In this document: positions 23,992-33,019 of the stretch, in pieces
Layout: each line of letters begins with the position of its first letter
How positions within the stretch are numbered: position 1 is the stretch's first letter
NCBI RefSeq assembly: GCF_000829375.1
Contig: NZ_AP014624.1
Coordinates: 992,001-1,056,000 of the forward strand
Length of the DNA stretch: 64,000 bases
From: Chryseobacterium sp. StRB126
GTDB lineage: Bacteria > Bacteroidota > Bacteroidia > Flavobacteriales > Weeksellaceae
Reading direction: 5' to 3'
Notes under the pieces: generated by a model
The model's input: the letters and a program-made list of their open reading frames with translations, nothing else
What the model was told of the DNA's origin: nothing
Database searches by the model: none
Translations under genes and position numbers: made by a program

Positions 23992-26133
23992 TTATTTAAT
24001 AAACCCTCTGTTTCTTAATAAAGGCTTGATATCCGGATCGTGTCCTGTGAAATCTCTGAATGCCTGGTTAAGATCTACAGAATTTCCTACGGAAAGAATA
24101 TATTTTCTGAAACGGTCGCCGTTTTCTCTGGTTAATCCACCGTTGTTGCTGATCCATTCCCATGCATCGTTATCCAGTGTTTCGGACCATAGATAAGCAT
24201 AATATCCAGCCGAATATCCGCCACCCCAGATGTGAGCAAAATAAGGCGTATGATATCTTGGCGGAACCGTTGCTAAAGTAAATCCGTGCTTGTTTAAAGA
24301 TTGTTTTTCGAAATCTAAAACAGGGATCAACTGGCTTTCATTCGTTACAGAATGCCAATCCATGTCTAAAGCAGCTGCAGAAATCAATTCTGTAGTCATA
24401 TAACCTTGGTTGAAGGTAGCCGCTTTTTTAATTTTATCTACCAGAGCTTGAGGAATAGGTTGTTTTGTTTCATAATGAACTGCGTAGTTCTTTATAACCA
24501 TAGGATCCAGTGCCCAGTGCTCATTGATCTGAGAAGGGAATTCTACAAAGTCTCTTGGTACATTGGTTCCTGAAAGAGATGGATATTTCTGGCTTGCAAA
24601 CATTCCGTGGATAGAGTGCCCAAACTCATGGAAAATAGTTGAAACATCATCAAAACTAATTAATGAAGGTTTTCCCGGAGCTGGTTTTTGATAATTGTAG
24701 CAATTTACAATTACCGGTTTTGTTCCCATAAGGTAAGACTGCTCTACAAAGTTACTCATCCATGCACCTCCGTTTTTAGAATCTCTTGTGTAGAAATCCA
24801 GATAATAGATAGCGATAGATTTTCCATCATGATCAAAAACCTCATAAGTTACTACATCCGGGTGATAAACAGGAAGATCTGTTCTCTTTTTGAAAGTTAA
24901 TCCATAGAATTTTTCAGCAGCGAAGAAGACTCCTTTTTCTAAAACCGTTGTGATTTCGAAATAAGGTTTAATCTCACTCTCATCAAGATCAAATTTAGCT
25001 TTTCTTACCTGTTCAGCATAGAAATTCCAGTCCCAAGGTTCAACCTTGAAACCTCCTTTTTGCTGATCGATAAGATCCTGAATATCTTTAGCTTCACGCC
25101 TTGCTGTTTCTACAGCTGGTGTAGCCACCTGATTCATTAGTTTCGTAGCAGCTTCCGGGGTTTTTGCCATTTGATCCTGAAGCTTCCATTCTGCAAAATT
25201 CTTTTTACCAAGAATCTGAGCTTTCTTCAGTCTGATCTTAGCCAGTTTTTCAATAGTTTCTCTTGTATCGTTAGCATCACCTTTTTCAGCTCTTGTCCAT
25301 GAAGCTTTGAATAGCTTTTCTCTGGTTGTTCTGTTTTTCAGGTTTTGTAAAAGAGGCTGTTGAGTTGTATTTTGTAAGGCAAGAAGATATTTACCCGGTT
25401 GTCCTGCTGTTTTAGCATCAGCTGCAGCCGCTGCAATTTCGTCAGCAGAAAGTCCGTCCAGTTCCTTTGCATCAGAAAAGAATACCCCTCCCTGCTTTCT
25501 TGCTTCCAATAATTTATTAGCATATTGTGTAGAAAGTGAAGCAAGCTCCTGATTGATCTGCTTTAATGTTTCTTTATCTGCAGCAGAAAGGTTCGCTCCT
25601 GCAATCTCAAAGTTTTGTTTATAATACTGTACCAATCTCTTGCTTTCAGGGTCAAGTCCGTCTTCTTTGATTGATTTGATTCTTTTATAAAGATTTTCAT
25701 TCAGATACATTTTGTCAGAATGTGCTGCAAAAATAGGAGCATATTCTTCATCCAAAGCCTGTAGAGTAGGGTTTGTATTGGCACTGGTAAGATTAGAAAA
25801 AACAATTTGTGCTCTTCTCAATACTTCACCACTTTTTTCCAATGCAACAATAGTATTTTCGAAAGTAGGGGAAGCTGGATTATTGGCAATTTTTTCAATT
25901 TCGGCAGCATGTTGCTTCAATCCGAATTCAAAAGCCGGTTTAAAATGTTCGTTTTTAATTTTGTCAAACTCCGGAGCTTCGTACTGAAGCTTGCTCTTCT
26001 TCATAAAAGGGTTTGAAGATAATGATGGATCAGGGGCAGGAAGTTCCTGTTGAGTATCGGTCTGTTTCATTGTAGTACAAGATTGATTGAACGCCAAGGC
26101 AGAAATTAATAATACCGATGAAATATTCTTCAT
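23992..26133 (-). CDS. M3-family oligopeptidase (peptidyl-dipeptidase Dcp type), probable lipoprotein
   Basis: 713 residues. The N-terminus MKNISSVLLISALAFNQSC looks like a type II signal peptide with Cys19, although Asn at -3 makes the lipobox weak. The zinc site is HEFGH at 502-506, with the third ligand Glu531 in VEFPSQ, exactly as in M3 metallopeptidases. The preceding all-helical segment (KNFAEWKLQDQMAKTPEAA) and the GGYSAGYYAYLWSE motif near the C-terminus are typical of Dcp and oligopeptidase A. It would cut short peptides in the periplasm, complementing the S9 peptidase encoded at 13 kb. Confidence 0.93.
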   Translation of the reverse strand: MKNISSVLLISALAFNQSCTTMKQTDTQQELPAPDPSLSSNPFMKKSKLQYEAPEFDKIKNEHFKPAFEFGLKQHAAEIEKIANNPASPTFENTIVALEKSGEVLRRAQIVFSNLTSANTNPTLQALDEEYAPIFAAHSDKMYLNENLYKRIKSIKEDGLDPESKRLVQYYKQNFEIAGANLSAADKETLKQINQELASLSTQYANKLLEARKQGGVFFSDAKELDGLSADEIAAAAADAKTAGQPGKYLLALQNTTQQPLLQNLKNRTTREKLFKASWTRAEKGDANDTRETIEKLAKIRLKKAQILGKKNFAEWKLQDQMAKTPEAATKLMNQVATPAVETARREAKDIQDLIDQQKGGFKVEPWDWNFYAEQVRKAKFDLDESEIKPYFEITTVLEKGVFFAAEKFYGLTFKKRTDLPVYHPDVVTYEVFDHDGKSIAIYYLDFYTRDSKNGGAWMSNFVEQSYLMGTKPVIVNCYNYQKPAPGKPSLISFDDVSTIFHEFGHSIHGMFASQKYPSLSGTNVPRDFVEFPSQINEHWALDPMVIKNYAVHYETKQPIPQALVDKIKKAATFNQGYMTTELISAAALDMDWHSVTNESQLIPVLDFEKQSLNKHGFTLATVPPRYHTPYFAHIWGGGYSAGYYAYLWSETLDNDAWEWISNNGGLTRENGDRFRKYILSVGNSVDLNQAFRDFTGHDPDIKPLLRNRGFIK

Positions 26134-26387
26134 AAATATAGTTGTTATTAAAGCATAAAGATATTAAAAACTTGCCTTACAGTGGTTATTTTGAGCTATG
26201 TATTTAATAAAACGGTTGTTTGGAATATTTTTATATCAACAGGAATATAAACCTTTACTTTCATAAAATATTTTCCAGCTGTTGAATTATACAGACTAAA
26301 AGGATAATGAGAAGAAGATGTAATATTTTTTATATTTTAGTTGTTATTAAATTATAATCAAAAAAATAATATATAAAAAAAATAAAC

Positions 26388-27203
26388 ATGAAAAAAAGAA
26401 CTCTTTTTATTTTTTCAGCCTTAGTGGTATTAGCCTCATGTAATGAAAGACATGAGAAAAAAAACAAAGAAAAAAGTGGCTGGGTAGAGAAGGTTGTCAA
26501 TAAAGATTCAGGGCCCATTCAGCAGAGAGAATTCAATGGGGATTTTGACGAAATTCAGGTTTCTCAGGCAATAGAAGCAGAAATTATAAAGTCTGATACA
26601 GAAAAAGTAGTGATTTCAGCACCTCAAAATATCATCGATGAAATTCTTGTAGAAAATGAAGGTGGTAAACTGCATATTCATTACAAGTCGGGGATCAGAG
26701 TGATGAATATTAATAAAGTTACTGCAAAAATTTATACCCGAGACTTCACAAAGTTAATTGCAGAATCAGCGGCAAGCATTGATGTGAAAGATAAATTTAC
26801 TCAGGAAAAAACAAGTGTTGAGGCTTCAAGTGCAGGAAGTATCTCGGGAAATTTGGAAGCTAATGACTTCAATATTAATACAGGCAGCAGCAGTCATTTC
26901 AGTGGGGAAATCTGGGCTGTAAATCTTGATATAGAATCTTCATCAGGATCAAGCATCGATATTTCCGGAAAAGCTAAACATGGGGAGATCAGCTCTTCTT
27001 CCGGAAGTAGCATTTCAGCTAAAGGCGTTATTGTAGATAATTTGGAAGCTGATGCATCCAGTGGAGCCAGTATTCAGATCAGTGCCGTATCTTCAGTTAA
27101 GGCAGAAGCCTCTTCAGGAGGAAGTGTAGATATCTCCAAAAAAGGAGACCTTAAAACAATCAGTAAAGAAGAAAGCAGTGGTGGAAGTGTAAACATCCAA
27201 TAA
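26388..27203 (+). CDS. Head-GIN domain lipoprotein (DUF2807)
   Basis: 271 residues with a type II signal peptide (LASC, Cys18), so it is membrane anchored. Residues 45-145 (REFNGDFDEIQVSQAIEAEI) and the Ser/Gly/Ala-rich repeat region that follows match the head-GIN domain, an auto-adhesin-like right-handed beta-helix. The repeats show GxxSxI-type turns with many Ser (SSSGSSISAKG, ASSGASIQIS). Such proteins are common in Bacteroidetes, and their function is unknown. It is convergent with the cation/proton antiporter gene, with one base between the two stops. Confidence 0.85.
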   Translation: MKKRTLFIFSALVVLASCNERHEKKNKEKSGWVEKVVNKDSGPIQQREFNGDFDEIQVSQAIEAEIIKSDTEKVVISAPQNIIDEILVENEGGKLHIHYKSGIRVMNINKVTAKIYTRDFTKLIAESAASIDVKDKFTQEKTSVEASSAGSISGNLEANDFNINTGSSSHFSGEIWAVNLDIESSSGSSIDISGKAKHGEISSSSGSSISAKGVIVDNLEADASSGASIQISAVSSVKAEASSGGSVDISKKGDLKTISKEESSGGSVNIQ

Positions 27204-27204
27204 A

Positions 27205-29091
27205 TTAATCTTGGGATTCTTCCTCATCTTCTTCCTCAGTGGATGAGGAACCTTCCCAGTTTTTAGTATCAAAATTAAGATTATCATAAGCTAATAATTC
27301 CTCTTCACGCTGGAGGATTTCTTTTGTACTGAATAAAGCAACATCTTGATCTTCTGTCATCTTTGCAAGCTTTCTGACGGAAGCCTTATCAATAGCCATG
27401 AATCTCTGCCCAAGACGCCTTGCAGCATATTTTCTCATTCCGGCTTCATGAAGTACATCTACAGCCATATCTACGGCTGTTCCCAATGTTTCCCGATAAA
27501 TATGATTGATTCCATTATTAAGATATTCATAGGCATCAATTCTGTTTTTTGCTCTTACAAAGATTTTTACTTCCGGATAATGCTCACGAACAAGTTCTGC
27601 AATAAACATATTGTCGTCAGGATCATCAAGACATAATACCAGAATTTCAGCATCCTCAATTCCAGCAGCTCTTAGAATAGGAATTCTGGTGGCATCTCCA
27701 TAATAAACCTTAAAGCCATAGCTTCTTAAAAGCTTCACACGGTCAGAATCCCTGTCCAAAACCGTTGCTGATACTTTATTGGCTTTTAAAAGACGCCCTA
27801 CAGTACTTCCAAAGTGTCCAAAACCTACAATAATAATCTTCTTCTGGCTTACATCACTGTCCAGAATATTGTAATCGTGCTCCTCTTCGGGAATTTCCCG
27901 GATAAACTTCGGAGTAATAAACTTATCATTGATAATAAGTAGAATAGGAGTGATGCACATGGTAATAGCTGTTACAGCCATCAGTTGGGCATTCAACTCG
28001 GGGCTTAAGAGATAAAGATCCGAAGCATAATTAATAAGGACAAAGGCAAATTCTCCCACCTGCGAAAGAGCGAAGGCATAGAAAAGACTTTGTGGAGTAT
28101 CTATTTTATAGAATTTTCCAATAGTATACAGGACCAAAAACTTTATGGCCAATACTGCGAATACAGTGCTGAAAATAAATAATGGGTCCTTTTGAATGAT
28201 ATTAAAATTGATTGTTGATCCCACGCTGACAAAAAATACAGCCAGCAATAGCCCTTTAAAAGGATTGATCTGCGCTTCAAGCTCATGTCTGAACTCGCTG
28301 TTGGCCAGCATTACCCCGGCAAGGAAAGCTCCTAATGCAGGAGAAAGCCCAATAACAACCATCAGTTCAGATACCCCAATAACGAGGAATAGGGAAGAAG
28401 CTGTTAACAGTTCTGCCATTCCGGATTTTGATACATACCGTAAAAAAGGAACAAACACATATCTGCCCAATAAAATTAATAAAGCAACTCCAAGAATTAC
28501 TGTTCCTGCCTGAAGCCATTGAGGAAGCTTTTGAATGAGGATCTGAATTTCATTATCATGATGCTTCGCTTTATAGTTGGCAATAATTGGGAGAATGGCC
28601 AAAATAGGAATCACCGAAATATCCTGAAATAATAAGGTGGAGAATGATGCTTCCCCAGCTGTAGTTTTAAAGTTGTTCTTTTCCTGTAACGTTTGCAGTA
28701 CAATAGCCGTAGAAGATAGCGCGAAACACATGGCAACAGCAATAGCCTTATCTATTCTCCAACCCACACTGATGAACACAAGAAATAATAATAAAATAGT
28801 CAGAAGCATTTGCGTGAGCCCCAATCCCATAATTTTCTTCCGCATCTCCCAGAACTTTCGGGGTTCCAGTTCCAGACCAACAATGAACAGAAGCATGATT
28901 ACTCCGAATTCACTGGCATGCATAATATCATTAACATTATTTCCCGTAAGCCGGAGGACATAGGGGCCAATGATAATTCCTCCTAAAATATAACCAATTA
29001 CTGAACTTAATCCCAATTTTCTGGCCAGTGGAACCATGATAATGGCTACACCCAGAAAAATTAATGTGTTCATCGCTAAGCTGGACTCCAT
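27205..29091 (-). CDS. CPA2-family monovalent cation:proton antiporter (KefB/KefC type)
   Basis: 628 residues. The first 390 form about twelve membrane helices typical of the CPA2 exchanger domain (LGLSSVIGYILGGIIIGP, LSPALGAFLAGVMLANSEFRHELE). A TrkA-N nucleotide-binding domain follows near 415-540 (KKIIIVGFGHFGSTVGRLL), and the tail is acidic (SSTEEEDEEESQD). It should export K+ or Na+ in exchange for H+, gated by a cytoplasmic ligand. The start lies three bases after the kefG-like gene stop, as in the E. coli kefG-kefB pair, supporting a K+ efflux role. Confidence 0.9.
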   Translation of the reverse strand: MESSLAMNTLIFLGVAIIMVPLARKLGLSSVIGYILGGIIIGPYVLRLTGNNVNDIMHASEFGVIMLLFIVGLELEPRKFWEMRKKIMGLGLTQMLLTILLLFLVFISVGWRIDKAIAVAMCFALSSTAIVLQTLQEKNNFKTTAGEASFSTLLFQDISVIPILAILPIIANYKAKHHDNEIQILIQKLPQWLQAGTVILGVALLILLGRYVFVPFLRYVSKSGMAELLTASSLFLVIGVSELMVVIGLSPALGAFLAGVMLANSEFRHELEAQINPFKGLLLAVFFVSVGSTINFNIIQKDPLFIFSTVFAVLAIKFLVLYTIGKFYKIDTPQSLFYAFALSQVGEFAFVLINYASDLYLLSPELNAQLMAVTAITMCITPILLIINDKFITPKFIREIPEEEHDYNILDSDVSQKKIIIVGFGHFGSTVGRLLKANKVSATVLDRDSDRVKLLRSYGFKVYYGDATRIPILRAAGIEDAEILVLCLDDPDDNMFIAELVREHYPEVKIFVRAKNRIDAYEYLNNGINHIYRETLGTAVDMAVDVLHEAGMRKYAARRLGQRFMAIDKASVRKLAKMTEDQDVALFSTKEILQREEELLAYDNLNFDTKNWEGSSSTEEEDEEESQD

Positions 29092-29094
29092 ATA

Positions 29095-29616
29095 TTACTG
29101 ATTGAGAAGTTCTGTAAACTCTTTTTTATGCAGAATAATTTCTTTTTTTGACAATTTATTGGCCTCGTAAACAATCTTGATATGTTTGATATCAGCCTTG
29201 AAAACCTTTAACGAAACAATCAATCCGCTAATTAGTTCATCTACAGTATATTGATACGTCCCGGTTTTACTGAAAGACCTTTCTTTTCCCCCAGTGGTTA
29301 TCAGAATATAAACTTCTTTATTTTCAAGTGGATTATGTTTTCCGGGCTGAAGCCAGTCACGATCAAAAACTTCATCAATCCATAATCTTAACAAAGGTGG
29401 CATCCCGAACCAGATCAATGGAAACTGAAACACAAAGCGATCATAGTTGGCTAAACGCTTTCTTTCCCTGAAGGCGGCAATATGGAAATCAGGATATTCT
29501 TCATAAAGATCTCTTAAGGTATAATGCTGGTGGCGAACGTAGAAATTGATGAGCTCTACATTCGAATTGGAGTGCTCCAGATAAGGGTGTGCAAATACTA
29601 CCAGCGTCTTCTTCAT
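29095..29616 (-). CDS. NAD(P)H-dependent quinone reductase-like protein (KefG/KefF type)
   Basis: 173 residues of the flavodoxin-like fold 2 (NQO1-type) family: KKTLVVFAHPYLEHSNSN opens it, RFVFQFPLIWFGMPPLLRLWIDEVFDRDWLQPG carries the active-site region, and YILITTGGKE follows. KefF and KefG are small cytoplasmic flavoproteins that bind the Kef exchangers and are needed for full activity. The direct coupling to the antiporter gene (three-base gap) supports that role here. Binding of a specific quinone or FMN is inferred from family knowledge, not shown in the sequence. Confidence 0.88.
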   Translation of the reverse strand: MKKTLVVFAHPYLEHSNSNVELINFYVRHQHYTLRDLYEEYPDFHIAAFRERKRLANYDRFVFQFPLIWFGMPPLLRLWIDEVFDRDWLQPGKHNPLENKEVYILITTGGKERSFSKTGTYQYTVDELISGLIVSLKVFKADIKHIKIVYEANKLSKKEIILHKKEFTELLNQ

Positions 29617-29754
29617 AATCCTGTTTTTAGTAAAAATACTAAAAAAATATTGAATAAAAGGTAGGCTTTGTGTTGATTTGTTAATTTTTTAATATGAGAA
29701 TATAGGTTAAATGTTAATTAAAATCAAAGAAACGTAGTTATTTTAAGTTTTTAA

Positions 29755-29782
29755 ATAAAAAATCAGGTCGTTAAGACCTGAT
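29755..29782 (-). terminator. Terminator of the lemA-TPM operon
   Basis: ATCAGGTC (29762-29769) pairs perfectly with GACCTGAT (29775-29782). The preceding plus-strand A tract gives the minus-strand T run. Confidence 0.85.
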
Positions 29783-29813
29783 CTGTTTATAAATAAATAT
29801 AATTTTTGTAAGA

Positions 29814-30641
29814 TTACCATCCTCCAGAAGCACCACCGCCTCCGAAACTTCCTCCACCGCCGAAGCCTCCAAAGCCACCGCCACCACCTCCGGAACTGCC
29901 GCCACCGAAGCCACCGCCGCCAAAACTACCTGGGAATGGGAAGAATCCACCAGGATAATTTCTGCGTCCTCTTCGAGTGATGATGACATCATCGTCGTCG
30001 TCATAATTACCGCCACCACCGCCACCACCGCCGCCGCCTCGGTTGCCGAAGAGAATAGCAATGATGATAAAAATGACAAAGGCAATAATAAGAACTTTCA
30101 GCGCACTGCCACCACCGGATGGTGCTGTGGTAGGAACAGGTTTGAATTTGCCCTGAACAGCTTCCATAATGGCTGAGGTACCCCGATTGATACCTTCATA
30201 CCAAAGTCCCTTTTTAAAATTAGGGGTAACGATATAATCCAGAATCTGTCCTGCAATGGATGCCGTCAGATATTGTTCTACGGAACGTCCCTGCTGGATA
30301 GACATGGTATGGTCTTCTGTAGCAATCAGGAAAACTACTCCGTTATCTACTCCTTTTTTTCCGATCTTCCATTGCTCACCAAACATAGTGGCCAGAAAGT
30401 TGATATCTTCGCCTTTAGTAGACTTAATGATAACAACTTCAATTTCTGTGGAAGTGGAATCTGCAAATTTGATAAGTTTATTGTTAAGCTCATCTTTTTC
30501 CTGCTGAGAAAGAATTCCTGCTTCATCAAAAACAGGGTATAAAACTGCTGGTTTTTGAGGAATAGTATATTGTGCTGATACAAAAGTGTAAAAGCAGATC
30601 AGTAAAAATGAAAATACTATTTTAAGAGAATGTAATTTCAT
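29814..30641 (-). CDS. TPM-domain membrane protein with glycine-rich tail
   Basis: 275 residues. I chose the ATG at 30639-30641 because it gives a clean signal peptide (MKLHSLKIVFSFLLICFYTFVSAQ). The TPM phosphatase-like domain spans about 30-160 (PVFDEAGILSQQEKDELNNKLIKFAD, GVDNGVVFLIATEDHTMSIQQGRSVEQYLT). One membrane helix follows (LIIAFVIFIIIAILFG), and then a tail very rich in Gly, Ser and Phe. This is the usual TPM/LemA partner, thought to act in membrane protein turnover. Its start overlaps the stop of the second TPM gene by 20 bases, so the operon is tightly coupled. Confidence 0.85.
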   Translation of the reverse strand: MKLHSLKIVFSFLLICFYTFVSAQYTIPQKPAVLYPVFDEAGILSQQEKDELNNKLIKFADSTSTEIEVVIIKSTKGEDINFLATMFGEQWKIGKKGVDNGVVFLIATEDHTMSIQQGRSVEQYLTASIAGQILDYIVTPNFKKGLWYEGINRGTSAIMEAVQGKFKPVPTTAPSGGGSALKVLIIAFVIFIIIAILFGNRGGGGGGGGGGNYDDDDDVIITRRGRRNYPGGFFPFPGSFGGGGFGGGSSGGGGGGFGGFGGGGSFGGGGASGGW

Positions 30642-31050
30642 TCGGAAGTTGGTTTGGATTTTCTCCTTCAACAGGAAAATGTTTTTTAAGTTCAAGGCCT
30701 GTTTTCAGAATTGCACTTTTTAATGCCTGATAATAATTTCCTTTGGCAAATTCAGAGGTAATATAGTCATGCAGATGATCCCAATAGGATTGGTTTACTT
30801 TTTCATGAATTCCTACATCCCCGATAATAGTGAGGTACTTCTGTTCAAAATTAACATGAAAAAGCACAGCATTCCTGTCGGTAGTTTTATCCATAGACAG
30901 CTCTTTGAAAACTTTAAATGCTGTCTTAGCATCACGGTTTTCCGTATTAGAGTCAATATGTACCCTAATCTCACCTGTAGAATGGTCTTCTGCTGACTGA
31001 ATCGCTTCCACAAGGGAAGCGATCTGTTGATTTGTAAGGAAATTACCCAT
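30622..31050 (-). CDS. TPM-domain protein, short form
   Basis: 142 residues, no signal peptide or membrane segment. It comprises a TPM domain (FLTNQQIASLVEAIQSAEDHSTGEIRVHID, DRNAVLFHVNFEQKYLTIIGDVGIHEKVNQSYW). It has the same fold as its neighbour but is shorter, as in many Bacteroidetes lemA operons with a soluble and a membrane-anchored TPM protein. The role in membrane stress or protein maturation is inferred from family context. It lies two bases downstream of lemA and overlaps the longer TPM gene by 20 bases. Confidence 0.85.
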   Translation of the reverse strand: MGNFLTNQQIASLVEAIQSAEDHSTGEIRVHIDSNTENRDAKTAFKVFKELSMDKTTDRNAVLFHVNFEQKYLTIIGDVGIHEKVNQSYWDHLHDYITSEFAKGNYYQALKSAILKTGLELKKHFPVEGENPNQLPNEITFS

Positions 31051-31052
31051 TA

Positions 31053-31658
31053 TTATTTGAATACTTCAGGGGCTTTCTGAGCTCCTGCATCAGCTTTGAA
31101 ATAAGGTTTTTCTTTAAAGTTGGTGAAATTCGCCAAAATATTATTGGGGAAAGTCTTGATAGAGGTGTTGTAATCCTTGGCAGCATCGTTATAATAAACC
31201 GTTTCTGTTCTGATACTGTTTTCAATAGCGGTATACTCTCTCTGGAAGTTGATATACTGCTGATCTGCTTTTAGGTTAGGATAAGACTCTACCACAGCCA
31301 TTAATCTGCTTAGCGCACCGGATAATTCTCCTTGTGCAGCCTGGAATTTAGCAATATCTGCCTCCGTCATGTTAGTAGGATCAATATTGATAGAAGTAGC
31401 TTTAGAACGTGCCTCTACAACTTGTGTTAAAGTTTCCTGCTCAAATTTTGAATACGATTTTACTGTTCTTTCCAGATTAGGAATAAGATTGGCTCTTTTC
31501 TGATATACAGTCTCTACATTAGACCATTTTGCGTTAACAGTCTGTTCTTTGCCTACAAAGCTGTTATATCCGCTTTTTCCCCAAAAGAATAGGACTGCAA
31601 CAATAATAAGGAGGGCGATACCAATGGTTCCGGCGCCCAGACATCCTTTATTTTTCAT
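31053..31658 (-). CDS. lemA: LemA-family protein
   Basis: 201 residues. The N-terminus has one membrane helix (CLGAGTIGIALLIIVAVLFFWG), followed by the helical LemA domain: YNSFVGKEQTVNAKWSNVETVYQKRANLIPNLERTVK, then YPNLKADQQYINFQREYTAIENSIRTE and YNTSIKTFPNNILA. LemA proteins are inner membrane proteins with their N-terminus outside, and they partner with TPM proteins. This is the first gene of the lemA-TPM-TPM operon. Confidence 0.95.
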   Translation of the reverse strand: MKNKGCLGAGTIGIALLIIVAVLFFWGKSGYNSFVGKEQTVNAKWSNVETVYQKRANLIPNLERTVKSYSKFEQETLTQVVEARSKATSINIDPTNMTEADIAKFQAAQGELSGALSRLMAVVESYPNLKADQQYINFQREYTAIENSIRTETVYYNDAAKDYNTSIKTFPNNILANFTNFKEKPYFKADAGAQKAPEVFK

Positions 31659-31708
31659 AGTTTATTTTTTTTAATTTTTTGTGCTAATCAAATATACAAA
31701 TTATGTGC

Positions 31709-31716
31709 TAATTTTG
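31709..31716 (+). promoter_or_regulatory. -7 promoter box of folA
   Basis: TAATTTTG matches TAnnTTTG, 17 bases before the folA ATG. A second match TATATTTG (31725-31732) lies so close to the start that its transcript would miss the start codon, so the first is preferred. Confidence 0.45.
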
Positions 31717-31733
31717 TAGAAAATTATATTTGA

Positions 31734-32231
31734 ATGACAACAATAGTGGTGGCAATGGGAGAGAAGAACGAGATTGGTTTTGAAAACCAGTTGCTTTGGC
31801 ATCTTCCGAAAGATTTAAAACATTTTAAGGACCTTACTTCCGGGCATCCGATCATTATGGGAAGAAAAACTTATGAGAGTATTGGGAAACCACTTCCTAA
31901 CCGTACTAATATTGTTGTTTCAAGAAAGAAAGACTGGTTTGAAGAAGGAATTCTTATCGTGGGAAGCCTTAAAGAAGCAATGAAATTTGCTAAAAAGATT
32001 GAGGAAGAAGTCTTCATCATCGGAGGGGGAAACATCTATGAGCAAACAATGGATATTGTGGATAAACTTGAGGTTACTCTGGTAAAAGCTACCCTTGAAG
32101 CGGATACTTTTTTTCCGAAAATCGATGAGAAGATCTGGAAAAAGACCCATGAAATCTGCCATGAAAAAGACGAAAAAAATGGCTATGATTTCTGTTTCCA
32201 GACGTTTGAAAGAATCAAAAAAGAAGCTTAA
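31734..32231 (+). CDS. folA: Dihydrofolate reductase
   Basis: 165 residues, the usual size. VVAMGEKNEIGFENQLLWHLPKDLKHFK holds the substrate pocket and the conserved acidic residue region (LPKDL), HPIIMGRKTYESIGKPLPNRTNIVVSRK holds the NADPH contacts, and FIIGGGNIYEQ is the glycine pair motif. It reduces dihydrofolate to tetrahydrofolate using NADPH, supplying one-carbon metabolism, and is the trimethoprim target. It is a single gene divergent from lemA. Confidence 0.95.
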   Translation: MTTIVVAMGEKNEIGFENQLLWHLPKDLKHFKDLTSGHPIIMGRKTYESIGKPLPNRTNIVVSRKKDWFEEGILIVGSLKEAMKFAKKIEEEVFIIGGGNIYEQTMDIVDKLEVTLVKATLEADTFFPKIDEKIWKKTHEICHEKDEKNGYDFCFQTFERIKKEA

Positions 32232-32330
32232 GAATCAATCGTTAAATTTTGCTCCGCAAAATGAATCGTGAATAGCTGTCAGATATAAAAATTGACAAGT
32301 GCAGCGAATTGACCATTCACCATTGAGTTT

Positions 32331-32362
32331 TTGAACTTTAACCTTTAAATTTATTATCTTTG
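32331..32362 (+). promoter_or_regulatory. Bacteroidetes-type promoter before the membrane protein gene
   Basis: TTG at 32331-32333 and TATCTTTG at 32355-32362, with a 21-base spacer, match the flavobacterial consensus. The ATG is 19 bases downstream of the -7 box. Confidence 0.6.
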
Positions 32363-32380
32363 CACTTCTAAAATTTAATA

Positions 32381-32950
32381 ATGAATAAGAACATTAAAAT
32401 TGCAGTAGCAGCACTTCTTATCCTTCTGGGACTTTATATGATGATTTTCACAAGAAATCTTGGATGGGGAATTGTTGTTTTTCTTCTTGCCGCATTTCCA
32501 ATCGTACTTTACTTTAAAAATGAGTATATTCTTTTGGCATTCTGGCAGTTGAGAAAACAGAATATGGAGAAAGCGGCAGAATGGTTAACAAAAATTACGG
32601 ACTATAAAGGACAACTTCATAAAACTCAATACGGATATTTCCACTATTTATTAGGATTAACACAAGCTCAGGATCACCCGACAAAAGTGGAGCCTTTAAT
32701 GAAAAAAGCTTTGGAGTACGGATTGAATATGAAGCATGACAGAGCAATGGCTACTTTAAATCTTGCAGCGGCAGCTATTTCTAAAGGAAGAAAGCAGGAA
32801 GGTCAAAAGCTATTGGATGAGGCTAAAAGATTAGACAGTGCAGGAATGATGACGGATCAGATCAAAATGATGAAGGATCAGTTGAAAATGCCAACTATGC
32901 AGAAGCATATGCACAATCCTAATATGAGAAATAGAGGTAAATTCTTCTAG
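32381..32950 (+). CDS. Membrane protein of unknown function with a TPR-like soluble part
   Basis: 189 residues. Two membrane helices open it (IAVAALLILLGLYMMIF and IVVFLLAAFPIVLYF). The rest is helical and charged, with segments such as QLRKQNMEKAAEWLTKITDYKGQ and YFHYLLGLTQAQDHPTKVEPLMKKALEYG resembling tetratricopeptide repeats, ending in a Met-rich tail (MMTDQIKMMKDQLKMPTMQKHMHNPNM). It likely sits in the inner membrane with the helical part in the cytoplasm. I do not recognise a named family with certainty. It is a single gene with its own promoter and terminator. Confidence 0.75.
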   Translation: MNKNIKIAVAALLILLGLYMMIFTRNLGWGIVVFLLAAFPIVLYFKNEYILLAFWQLRKQNMEKAAEWLTKITDYKGQLHKTQYGYFHYLLGLTQAQDHPTKVEPLMKKALEYGLNMKHDRAMATLNLAAAAISKGRKQEGQKLLDEAKRLDSAGMMTDQIKMMKDQLKMPTMQKHMHNPNMRNRGKFF

Positions 32951-32971
32951 TAAGAAACTACAGATAAAACC

Positions 32972-32999
32972 AAAAGCACCTGATTCAGGTGCTTTTTTT
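32972..32999 (+). terminator. Terminator after the TPR-like membrane protein gene
   Basis: AAAAGCACCTG pairs perfectly with CAGGTGCTTTT around an ATT loop, and a T run follows. Confidence 0.88.
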
Positions 33000-33019
33000 A
33001 TGCTTACTAATATATGTAA

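Noticed and set aside
29814..30085. Triplet-like GGN repeat that might be a satellite
   Set aside because: It is the Gly-rich tail of the TPM protein, in frame, and so part of the coding sequence.
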